17,526 nt of DNA, taken from positions 1-17,526 of the forward strand of contig JBBQOS010000021.1 of the NCBI GenBank assembly GCA_038331135.1, given 5' to 3'. Position 1 is the stretch's first letter; every line of letters starts with the position of its first letter. The DNA is from UBA9337 sp038331135 (lineage in GTDB: Bacteria > Patescibacteriota > Minisyncoccia > Moranbacterales > UBA9337). The notes under the pieces are model-generated. The model was not told where the DNA came from, did no database searches, and worked only from the letters and a program-made list of their open reading frames with translations. Below, one piece after another: positions 8,842 through 15,404 of this stretch. The translations under genes were made by a program, and so were the position numbers.

Positions 8842-9246
8842 ATGAAAAAAAGTTGGTTAATATTTACTGTATCAATTATGGCTGTTTTTATTTTTAGTCA
8901 GCAGGCCTTGGGAGCATATGAGCCATTGGAACCTATTCCTGGGACTTCCGGAACAGCGGCAATCAAAACTTTTCCTGCTTATGTAAGTGCAGTTTATAAG
9001 TTTGCCATTTGGGCAGTTGGAATCTCGGCATTATTGATGATTACAATTGGAGGATTTATGTATTTTGCATCTGCAGGAAATACTTCCAAAATGGAAAGTG
9101 GAAAAAAGATAATTGCTGATGCCCTTTATGGTTTAATTGCCGTGTTGTTTGCTTGGGTGATTCTTAACACTATTAACCCAAACCTAACTAATATTTCCTT
9201 AGATAGTGTTAGAAATATTAATTCAACAACACCAGCTGCTCCCTAA
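8842..9246 (+). CDS. VirB2/TrbC-like small pilin (134 aa)
   Basis: Residues 1-24 look like a signal peptide (MKKSW, hydrophobic core, then QQALG with cleavage before A25). The mature part has a first membrane helix at about 54-76 containing the glycine pair of ITIGGFMYFASAGN, a short polar turn with KMESGKKI, and a second membrane helix at about 94-111 ending in NTINPNL. Two helices joined by a short basic loop, with this GGFMY-x-x-SAGN and K-x-x-I-x-[DN]-A pattern, is the arrangement of the small pilins that Patescibacteria encode and that resemble VirB2/TrbC, the subunits of type IV secretion pili. The short tail after the second helix would face outside. It directly follows the ATPase gene and is probably expressed with it. 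There is no type IV prepilin (PilD-type) cleavage motif. Confidence 0.85.
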   Translation: MKKSWLIFTVSIMAVFIFSQQALGAYEPLEPIPGTSGTAAIKTFPAYVSAVYKFAIWAVGISALLMITIGGFMYFASAGNTSKMESGKKIIADALYGLIAVLFAWVILNTINPNLTNISLDSVRNINSTTPAAP

Positions 9247-9278
9247 TTAAAATTATTAAAAGTAACGCAGAATAAATT

Positions 9279-10286
9279 ATGTTTCAAGTTATTTGTATTG
9301 GTTCAGCTTCTAAAGATATATTTTTCCCTACCAAAGAGGGGGTGGTTTTTGATACGCCCCAAGACATCACTGCTCAGAAAAAAATTGCTTTTGAGTTGGG
9401 GGCCAAATATCATATTGATAATCGTTTTGAGTCATTGGGTGGCTGCGCGATAAATGTAGCTTGTGGTTTACAAAAATTGGGTGTTTCAAGCATCTGTTAT
9501 ACTGTCTTGGGAAAAGATGCTATAGGAGAGTGGATATTAAAAGAGCTCGAGAAAAAAAATATTGACACTTCATTAATAAGAAAAGAAAACTGCTTGACCG
9601 GACTTTCAGCTATTATTGTCCATTCAGATACCGGAGAGAGAATTATTTTTTCCAATCAGGAAGCGAATAAATATTTAAAAATAAAAAAAGAAAAGATCTC
9701 CAATTTTAAATGGATTTCTATTACTGATCCTAGCGGTAACTGGCGAGAAGTTTTATTATCTGTTGCCGAGGTTGCCAGAGAAAACGGCGCTAAAATTTCT
9801 TTTAATCCGCGAGGAAAAAATATCACCGAAGACGTGCAGGCAGTTTATGATTTTGCTGGAAAAGCTGAGATATTTTTTGTAAATAAAGATGAGGCGATAG
9901 AGATTATTACAAAAATTAATCCAGAAAAAATTAATGATGAAAAAATTAATGATGATATTTTTATTTTGGGAGAATTAAAAAAAACAGGAGCTCGTGTTGT
10001 AGTTATTACAGATGGGAAAAGAGGAGCATGGGGATATGATGGGGTGGATTTTTTTCATGCTGATGCAATGGAAGTGTTAGCTGTTGATTCAACGGGCGCA
10101 GGCGATGCTTTTTCTAGCGGTTTTCTAGTTGCTTATATTAAAGAAAAATCTATTTTGGAGTCATTAAAAATGGGAATAGCTAACGGCTCTAGTGTGGTTT
10201 TATATTACGGAGCTATAACTGGACTGCTAGACGAAGCAACTATAGATGAGTATATTAATAAAGTTAAGACTGAAAAATTAAATTAA
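9279..10286 (+). CDS. PfkB-family carbohydrate or nucleoside kinase (335 aa)
   Basis: The fold and motifs are those of the ribokinase/PfkB family, which transfers phosphate from ATP to a sugar, sugar phosphate or nucleoside in the cytoplasm. The N-terminal strand VICIGSASKD is followed by the substrate-side glycine motif GGCAINVACGLQKLG (from residue 54). The C-terminal signature DSTGAGDAFSSGF begins at residue 270, with Asp276 as the expected catalytic base and the GAGD loop as the anion hole. Length is normal for the family. The substrate cannot be read from the sequence; ribokinase, adenosine kinase-like and fructokinase activities are all possible. It sits 32 bases after the pilin gene and 28 before the actin-like gene, an unusual metabolic insert in an envelope gene run. 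Residues 216-225 are a tandem duplication. Confidence 0.9.
   Translation: MFQVICIGSASKDIFFPTKEGVVFDTPQDITAQKKIAFELGAKYHIDNRFESLGGCAINVACGLQKLGVSSICYTVLGKDAIGEWILKELEKKNIDTSLIRKENCLTGLSAIIVHSDTGERIIFSNQEANKYLKIKKEKISNFKWISITDPSGNWREVLLSVAEVARENGAKISFNPRGKNITEDVQAVYDFAGKAEIFFVNKDEAIEIITKINPEKINDEKINDDIFILGELKKTGARVVVITDGKRGAWGYDGVDFFHADAMEVLAVDSTGAGDAFSSGFLVAYIKEKSILESLKMGIANGSSVVLYYGAITGLLDEATIDEYINKVKTEKLN
9924..9953 (+). repeat. 15-bp exact tandem duplication in the PfkB-family kinase gene
   Basis: GAAAAAATTAATGAT occurs twice head to tail, in frame, encoding Glu-Lys-Ile-Asn-Asp twice. It falls in a probable surface loop before the strand carrying VVVITDGKRG, so the extra five residues are likely tolerated. 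Confidence 0.9.
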
Positions 10287-10314
10287 AAGTAAAAAAGTTA
10301 AGTTAGAATATTTT

Positions 10315-11583
10315 ATGAGTTTTATTTCAAAAATTTTAGCTATTAAAAAAAAGCCAAATGTGGTTTTGGCCCTGGATATAGGGACGGAAGTTATAAAGGC
10401 TTTGGTTTTTAAAGTTGATAGTGTTAATAATAAAGGAATTGTTATAGGAGTAGGAAAAATAAGACAAGAATTGGGCAATATGCAAAGTGGGGCGGTTTCA
10501 GATATTGCCGGAGTGGTTAAAATAGCTAGAGAAGCTATCGATATCGCCAAAGAAAAAGCGGGGGTAAAAAATGTTAAGTATGCTATTGTTGGAATAGCTG
10601 GAGAATTAGTAAAGGGAACTACCACTACAGTTCATTATGAAAGAGCTAACGCTGATTTGAAAATTGGATTACCAGAGTTGAGTAATATTATTCAAAAAGT
10701 TCAACAAAAAGCTTACGAAAGAATCGGAGAGCAAATTGCTTGGGAAACTGGACAAAGCAATATTGATATAAAATTAATCAATGCAGCAATCTCAGATGTG
10801 CGTATTGATGGTTATCGAATTAATAATCCACTTGGTTTCCAAGGACACAATGTCTCTATTAGTGTTTTTAATGCTTATGCCCCAACTATTCATTTGGGTG
10901 CGATTGAGTCAATCGTGAATGAATTAGGGATATCTCTAGTGAGTATTGCTGCTGAGCCTTATGCCGTGGCAAAATTAGTTGATTTTGAGGGTGATTTAAA
11001 TTTTAATTCTATTTTTATTGACATCGGTGGAGGCACGACCGATATCGCAGTTGTCAGAAACGGAGGTCTGGAAGGAACAAAAATGTTTGCCTTAGGCGGA
11101 AGAGCCTTTACTAAGAGATTGGCGCATGAAGTCAATGTAGATTTTGAAAGAGCAGAAAAATTAAAAATAAATTATTCATTGGGAAAATTAAATAAAATCG
11201 ATACAGAAAAAGTAGAAAATATTTTTGAGGATGATTGTCGAATATGGCTGGATGGTATAGAATTAGCATTATCAGAGTTTTCCCAAAGTGATCTCTTGCC
11301 TAATAAAATTTTAATGTGCGGAGGAGGATCGGGTTTGCCTGGTATTAAAAAAGCACTCTTGTCCAAGGAATGGTTAAGCAAGCTGGCTTTTGTTAATCCA
11401 CCCAAAATATCATTTTTAAGACCCGAAGATGCAGTACATGTAATTGATAAAACTGGAGAGCTAACAAGTACTCAAGATGTCACTCCGATGGGGCTTGCAG
11501 GGTTGATGCTGGAATTATCTCAAGAGGAAAAAGTTTTAGCCGGGATTTTGAAAAGAGCTATGAATAAAGTTGATTATAAATAA
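10315..11583 (+). CDS. FtsA/PilM-like actin-fold ATPase (422 aa)
   Basis: All three nucleotide-binding motifs of the actin/Hsp70 superfamily are present: phosphate 1 LALDIGTEVIKALVF (Asp21), phosphate 2 FIDIGGGTTDIAV (Asp236, Asp243) and the adenosine motif MCGGGSGLPG (334-343). Between the first two lies an inserted domain of the SHS2/1C type, with YRINNPLGFQGHNVSISVF near its end, which resembles FtsA more than PilM. FtsA links the FtsZ ring to the membrane; PilM is the cytoplasmic base of type IV pili. The window shows no ftsZ, pilN or pilO, so neither role is secured. The C-terminus is helical and ends LAGILKRAMNKVDYK, which might be a short amphipathic membrane-binding helix. The next gene starts 12 bases later and encodes a single-pass membrane protein, suggesting a working pair. 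Confidence 0.85.
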   Translation: MSFISKILAIKKKPNVVLALDIGTEVIKALVFKVDSVNNKGIVIGVGKIRQELGNMQSGAVSDIAGVVKIAREAIDIAKEKAGVKNVKYAIVGIAGELVKGTTTTVHYERANADLKIGLPELSNIIQKVQQKAYERIGEQIAWETGQSNIDIKLINAAISDVRIDGYRINNPLGFQGHNVSISVFNAYAPTIHLGAIESIVNELGISLVSIAAEPYAVAKLVDFEGDLNFNSIFIDIGGGTTDIAVVRNGGLEGTKMFALGGRAFTKRLAHEVNVDFERAEKLKINYSLGKLNKIDTEKVENIFEDDCRIWLDGIELALSEFSQSDLLPNKILMCGGGSGLPGIKKALLSKEWLSKLAFVNPPKISFLRPEDAVHVIDKTGELTSTQDVTPMGLAGLMLELSQEEKVLAGILKRAMNKVDYK

Positions 11584-11595
11584 TTTATAGATAGT

Positions 11596-13398
11596 ATGCA
11601 TCAAATTTTTTATATCGATGTCAATGAAGAAGTAAATTCAATTATTGGCAAGATTCGAAAATCAAATTCCAAATATAATATCTTGGTTATTGCCCAAGGT
11701 GCTTTATTGATGCAAAGTGCTGTTAGTTTAAAATTAATCAAAAGAGAGATTGATTCATTGGATAAAAAAATAATGTTTATTACTCGAGATGAGCGAGCGG
11801 CCACGATTGCTACAAAAATAGGTTTCCCAGTTAAAAAAAGCTTGGAAGAAGTAAAAGGTTTAGATAGCCAGATTATTCAAAAGCAAACTGACATTCAATA
11901 CCCCAAAAATATGGGCAGTCGAGAGTTAAATAGCTCTGATTTAAATAATATTGTTATTAAAAAAAATAGATTAGTTAATTTGGGGTCAGATAGTTTTATT
12001 TCCGCTAGCGGGATAACTGAAAATAAAAAAAATCAGAGAGAGGCTAAAAAAGATAAATCCTGGAAAGATGAAGTTTCTACAAATAAACCGCAAAAAGAGC
12101 TTATTGGAAATAAAAAATTGTCAGAGCCACGAGATGATGCTTTTAATAATCTTTTTATTCCATCCTCAGAGCCTCCTGTAATTGAAAAAAAGAAAGATTT
12201 TTCCACAAAGAAAGTCGTAAAATTTATTTGGATATTTGCAGTGATTATTTTAATTTTAGTTGCTGGAATAGCAGCTTACTTTTTATTACCCAAAGCCGAG
12301 GTAGTAGTCTTTCCTTTTAAGAAAAATGAAAACATTAGCTTAGAATTAAATGTGACTGAAGGCTTGGAAGATTCAAATAATTATCAAAATAACATAATTA
12401 ATCTCAAAACAGAAGTGACTGAAAAAGAAAATACTTTGTCGCTTAATTTCGAATCCACCGGTCAAAAGGGTGATTCGAATCAAAAAGCACGAGGAAAAAT
12501 AACTATTTATAATGAATTTAGTGAGACTAGCCAAGTTTTGGTAGTAACTACTCGTTTTTTAAGCAATAATAATAAATTATTTAGATTGCTAGAGACAGTG
12601 ACTGTTCCGGGGATGTCTATGAAAGACGGTAAGATGGAGCCAGGAAAGGCAGACGCTGATATCGTGGCTGATGAGGCAGGAATTGATTTTAATATCAAAG
12701 AAGCTGATTTTAAAATCCCGGGACTTAAAGGAAGCTCTAAATATGATAAATTTTACGCTAAATTAATTCAAGAAACAAAAGGTGGTGGAAACAGTGAAAA
12801 TAATTTAAAAATAGTTTCTAAAAGCGATATTGAAAGTGCTAAATTTAAAACTGAAGAACAATTAAAAAATCAATTAAAAGAAAATATTAAAGATATCGTT
12901 GGCAGGGATAAATTTTTGCTTGACAATGCAGTGGCTTATGAGGTAGTGGATTTTTCAGTTTTTCCCGAAGAAGGATCAATCACTGAAAGTTTTGAATATC
13001 AAGTAAAAATGAAAGCTAAAGCTCTTTCGTTTTCCAACGAAGAAATGAATAATAATATAAAAGATTTTATTAAAAATAGTTTTATTCAAAATAGTTTTAT
13101 TCAAAAAAATTCTCCTATGAGTTTAGTATCTTTTGAAAACAATTATGGAAATGCCGATATTGATTTTTCCAAGAAAGCAATAAAAATGGATGTGAATGTA
13201 AATTTAAAATTAAGATCAGAAATTGACGTAAATGATCTTTCTCGAAGTCTAGCTGGCAAAAGCAAGGATGAATTGAGCGATGTGATAAAAAAATATCCAG
13301 AGATAAATAGGGCAGAGGCATTAATCTCGCCTAGTTTTCTAGCCAATAGCTTTCCTAGATATCCTTCTAAAATAAAAGTTCAAGTTAATAATGATTAG
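11596..13398 (+). CDS. Single-pass membrane protein of the Patescibacteria baseplate J-like type (600 aa)
   Basis: Residues 1 to about 95 form an alternating strand/helix cytoplasmic domain (QIFYIDVNEEVNSIIGKI at the start, later KIMFITRDERAATIATKIGFPV). A charged, probably disordered linker runs to about 205. One membrane helix spans about 209-231 (IWIFAVIILILVAGIAAYF), followed by LLPKAEVVVFPF. The outer part is beta-rich, with GKITIYNEFSETSQVLVVTTRF and a later VTVPGMSMKDGKMEPG segment. I recall this domain order in Patescibacteria proteins that databases label baseplate J-like; the label reflects similarity to a phage tail baseplate fold, but no other phage gene is present here. Translation is probably coupled to the actin-like gene 12 bases upstream. 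A role linking a cytoplasmic ATPase to a surface structure is inference. Residues 494-503 are a tandem duplication. Confidence 0.8.
   Translation: MHQIFYIDVNEEVNSIIGKIRKSNSKYNILVIAQGALLMQSAVSLKLIKREIDSLDKKIMFITRDERAATIATKIGFPVKKSLEEVKGLDSQIIQKQTDIQYPKNMGSRELNSSDLNNIVIKKNRLVNLGSDSFISASGITENKKNQREAKKDKSWKDEVSTNKPQKELIGNKKLSEPRDDAFNNLFIPSSEPPVIEKKKDFSTKKVVKFIWIFAVIILILVAGIAAYFLLPKAEVVVFPFKKNENISLELNVTEGLEDSNNYQNNIINLKTEVTEKENTLSLNFESTGQKGDSNQKARGKITIYNEFSETSQVLVVTTRFLSNNNKLFRLLETVTVPGMSMKDGKMEPGKADADIVADEAGIDFNIKEADFKIPGLKGSSKYDKFYAKLIQETKGGGNSENNLKIVSKSDIESAKFKTEEQLKNQLKENIKDIVGRDKFLLDNAVAYEVVDFSVFPEEGSITESFEYQVKMKAKALSFSNEEMNNNIKDFIKNSFIQNSFIQKNSPMSLVSFENNYGNADIDFSKKAIKMDVNVNLKLRSEIDVNDLSRSLAGKSKDELSDVIKKYPEINRAEALISPSFLANSFPRYPSKIKVQVNND
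13075..13104 (+). repeat. 15-bp exact tandem duplication in the baseplate J-like gene
   Basis: AATAGTTTTATTCAA is present twice in direct succession, in frame, encoding Asn-Ser-Phe-Ile-Gln twice. It is the same length as the duplication in the kinase gene but unrelated in sequence. Confidence 0.9.
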
Positions 13399-13427
13399 TT
13401 GTTTTAAAAAAATTATAAACCCAGCTC

Positions 13428-13460
13428 TTCCAAAAATTTTGTTATTGTGTCATAATAACA
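13428..13460 (+). promoter_or_regulatory. Candidate dnaG promoter overlapped by an inverted repeat
   Basis: An inverted repeat TGTTATT (13440-13446) and AATAACA (13454-13460) with a 7-base spacer overlaps the extended -10 TGTCATAAT (-10 hexamer CATAAT at 13451-13456). A weak -35, TTCCAA (13428-13433), lies 17 bases upstream of it. Transcription would begin near 13463, leaving a leader of about 23 bases before the dnaG ATG. A dimeric repressor bound to the repeat would cover the -10. The repeat could instead form a weak RNA hairpin for the upstream transcript; no T-run follows it, so it is not a good terminator. Confidence 0.4.
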
Positions 13461-13485
13461 GGCAATGTTTATAAAATAAAAAATA

Positions 13486-15282
13486 ATGAGCCAAGAAATA
13501 GAAACAATAAAAGCTAAATTGAATATTGTTGACTTAATTGGGGAGTATGTCCGCCTACAAAAAGCCGGCACCAATTGGAAAGCGTGCTGTCCATTTCATA
13601 ATGAAAAAACCCCATCTTTTTCTGTTAGTGAGGATAAGCAGTTTTGGCATTGTTTTGGTTGCGGAAAAGGTGGTGATGCTTTTGGTTTTTTAATGGAAAT
13701 AGAAGGATTGAGTTTTAGGGAAGCTTTGGAAAATCTAGCAACTAGAACTGGAGTAGAATTGCCAAAATTCAGCCAAAAGGAAAATATAAACAACTTAGAA
13801 AAAAATAAGATAGAAGAAATATTAGAATGGGCGACTCGCTTTTATGAAAAGCAACTTTGGGATGGCGCTGAAGGCAAAAAAATTCTGAAATACCTAGAAG
13901 ATCGTGGATTAAATAAAGATACTATCCTTGAATTTAGGCTTGGTTATGCACCGGACGGTTGGAGAAACATCTTGCAATTTTTGTTAAATAAAAATTATTT
14001 AGTTAAAGATATTTTAAGAACCGGTTTAACTATCCAAAAAGAAGGTGTCGGACAGGGAAATGAAAATTTTTATGATCGCTTTAGGAATAGAATAATGTTT
14101 CCAATTACTAATCCAGTTGGTAAAGTGATTGGTTATTCAGCCAGACTTGCTCCAGGAGAAGATGAATCACAGGCTAAATATATTAATACCCCCGAGACTG
14201 AAATTTATCACAAAAGTAATGTCCTATATGGGATTGATAAGGCCAAAATGAGTGCCAAAGAAAAAGATTGGATTCTTTTGGTAGAAGGTCAGATGGATGT
14301 TATCGCGACCAATCAAGCAGGAATAAAAAACACAGTAGCCGTTTCGGGAACGGCACTTACTTTGGAGCAATTGGGTATTATCAAAAGGTATACTAAAAAT
14401 GTAAAAATGTTTTTTGACATGGATGAGGCTGGACAAAAAGCAGCCAAAAGAAGTGCTCAATTGGCCTTTGATAAAGAATTAAATGTTTCTATTGTGTCAA
14501 TTGAGGATGGCAAGGATGCAGCTGATGCTGTTAAAGATGATTCTCAAAAATTTATTAAATCCATCAACAGCGCAGCTTCAGCTATGGATTATTTTATTAA
14601 GCAATCATTAAAAAATAGAGATAAATCTAACATTGAAGACAAGAAAAAAATTATAGAAGAACTCGCTGGATTAATCAATAGTTTCTCAAATAAAATTGAA
14701 AAAGAGCATTGGATAAAAGAAATATCAGAAAATTTGGGAACATCGGAAATTTCTCTTAGAGAGGAGTTTGATAAAAGAAATTTTGCCACCTCTAGTAATT
14801 ATACGAATGTGAATTTGAATAATTTAGAAAATGATAAATTTAATTACGATAAAATTAAAGATATCCAAATTCAAATAATGGGTACGTTTATTAGTGATAA
14901 TGATATTTGGAAAGAGGCAGTTAAGAAATATGAAAATGATATTAGGAATTATTTTAGTAATCCAAAGATAATGGAGATTATTTTGAATAAGGGTGAGCAA
15001 TTTGGCTTTAATTTTGAGAGACTGCTAGGAGGAATTGATAATGCAAAGCAGAAAAAATTCTTAAGAGAACTATATTTTAAAAATTGTGAGAAAAATGAAG
15101 ATTTAGTTTCAACCAAAGACAAGTGGTTGGTAGTAGAGCAGTATTTTACCGAGCTAAAAAAGGAGATTATTAAGGAAAAAAGCGCTGTTATTATAGATAA
15201 AATCAAGCAAGCGGAGAAATTGGGAAACAAAGAAGAGCTGAAAATGCTATCCCATGAGTTAATGGAATTAAATAAAATGTAA
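13486..15282 (+). CDS. dnaG: DNA primase DnaG (598 aa)
   Basis: DnaG makes the RNA primers for lagging-strand synthesis and works with the DnaB helicase at the fork. The N-terminal CHC2 zinc-binding domain is complete: Cys35, His38, Cys56 and Cys59 within CCPFHNEKTPSFSV and FWHCFGCGKGGD. The catalytic core contains the TOPRIM glutamate Glu267 in LLVEGQMDVI and the metal-binding pair Asp311 and Asp313 in FFDMDEAG. The motif RFRNRIMFPI is the usual basic patch of the primase core. Residues from about 430 form the helical C-terminal part expected to bind DnaB. Length is standard for the family. The start gives the normal bacterial N-terminus (I-x-x-I-K-x-x-[LN]-[ND]-I-V-D-L-I). rpoD follows after 122 bases, the well-known dnaG-rpoD pairing; rpsU is not in front of it here. 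Confidence 0.97.
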   Translation: MSQEIETIKAKLNIVDLIGEYVRLQKAGTNWKACCPFHNEKTPSFSVSEDKQFWHCFGCGKGGDAFGFLMEIEGLSFREALENLATRTGVELPKFSQKENINNLEKNKIEEILEWATRFYEKQLWDGAEGKKILKYLEDRGLNKDTILEFRLGYAPDGWRNILQFLLNKNYLVKDILRTGLTIQKEGVGQGNENFYDRFRNRIMFPITNPVGKVIGYSARLAPGEDESQAKYINTPETEIYHKSNVLYGIDKAKMSAKEKDWILLVEGQMDVIATNQAGIKNTVAVSGTALTLEQLGIIKRYTKNVKMFFDMDEAGQKAAKRSAQLAFDKELNVSIVSIEDGKDAADAVKDDSQKFIKSINSAASAMDYFIKQSLKNRDKSNIEDKKKIIEELAGLINSFSNKIEKEHWIKEISENLGTSEISLREEFDKRNFATSSNYTNVNLNNLENDKFNYDKIKDIQIQIMGTFISDNDIWKEAVKKYENDIRNYFSNPKIMEIILNKGEQFGFNFERLLGGIDNAKQKKFLRELYFKNCEKNEDLVSTKDKWLVVEQYFTELKKEIIKEKSAVIIDKIKQAEKLGNKEELKMLSHELMELNKM

Positions 15283-15300
15283 TCAAGTGCTTGTATTTAT

Positions 15301-15329
15301 TTGTTTTTATGCTAAAAATGGTATAGAAT
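15301..15329 (+). promoter_or_regulatory. Predicted promoter for rpoD
   Basis: TTGTTT (15301-15306) and TAGAAT (15324-15329) are separated by 17 bases. The overlapping word TATAGA (15322-15327) with TGG just before it is an alternative extended -10. The ten bases TAGAATACAA are identical to those at the predicted tRNA-Asn promoter (17424-17433), which favours TAGAAT as the -10. A start near 15336 would leave a T-rich leader of about 70 bases. Confidence 0.5.
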
Positions 15330-15404
15330 ACAACTACTAAAGGAACGAGGTTTTTTTGCGTTGATGTTTTTTATTTTTTAATTAAGAAATTATTTTTTAA
15401 AAAA

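Noticed and set aside
6332..9246. Complete conjugative element
   Set aside because: Only the ATPase and a pilin are present; no relaxase, origin of transfer, integrase or mating-pair core genes are visible.
11596..13398. Prophage or phage tail region, suggested by the baseplate J-like protein
   Set aside because: The protein has a cytoplasmic domain and a membrane helix, which phage baseplate proteins lack, and there are no capsid, terminase, tail or integrase genes in the window.
15364..15381. Five-codon upstream reading frame (MFFIF) in the rpoD leader
   Set aside because: Too short and made of T-run codons; expected by chance in this leader, with no attenuator-type hairpins around it.
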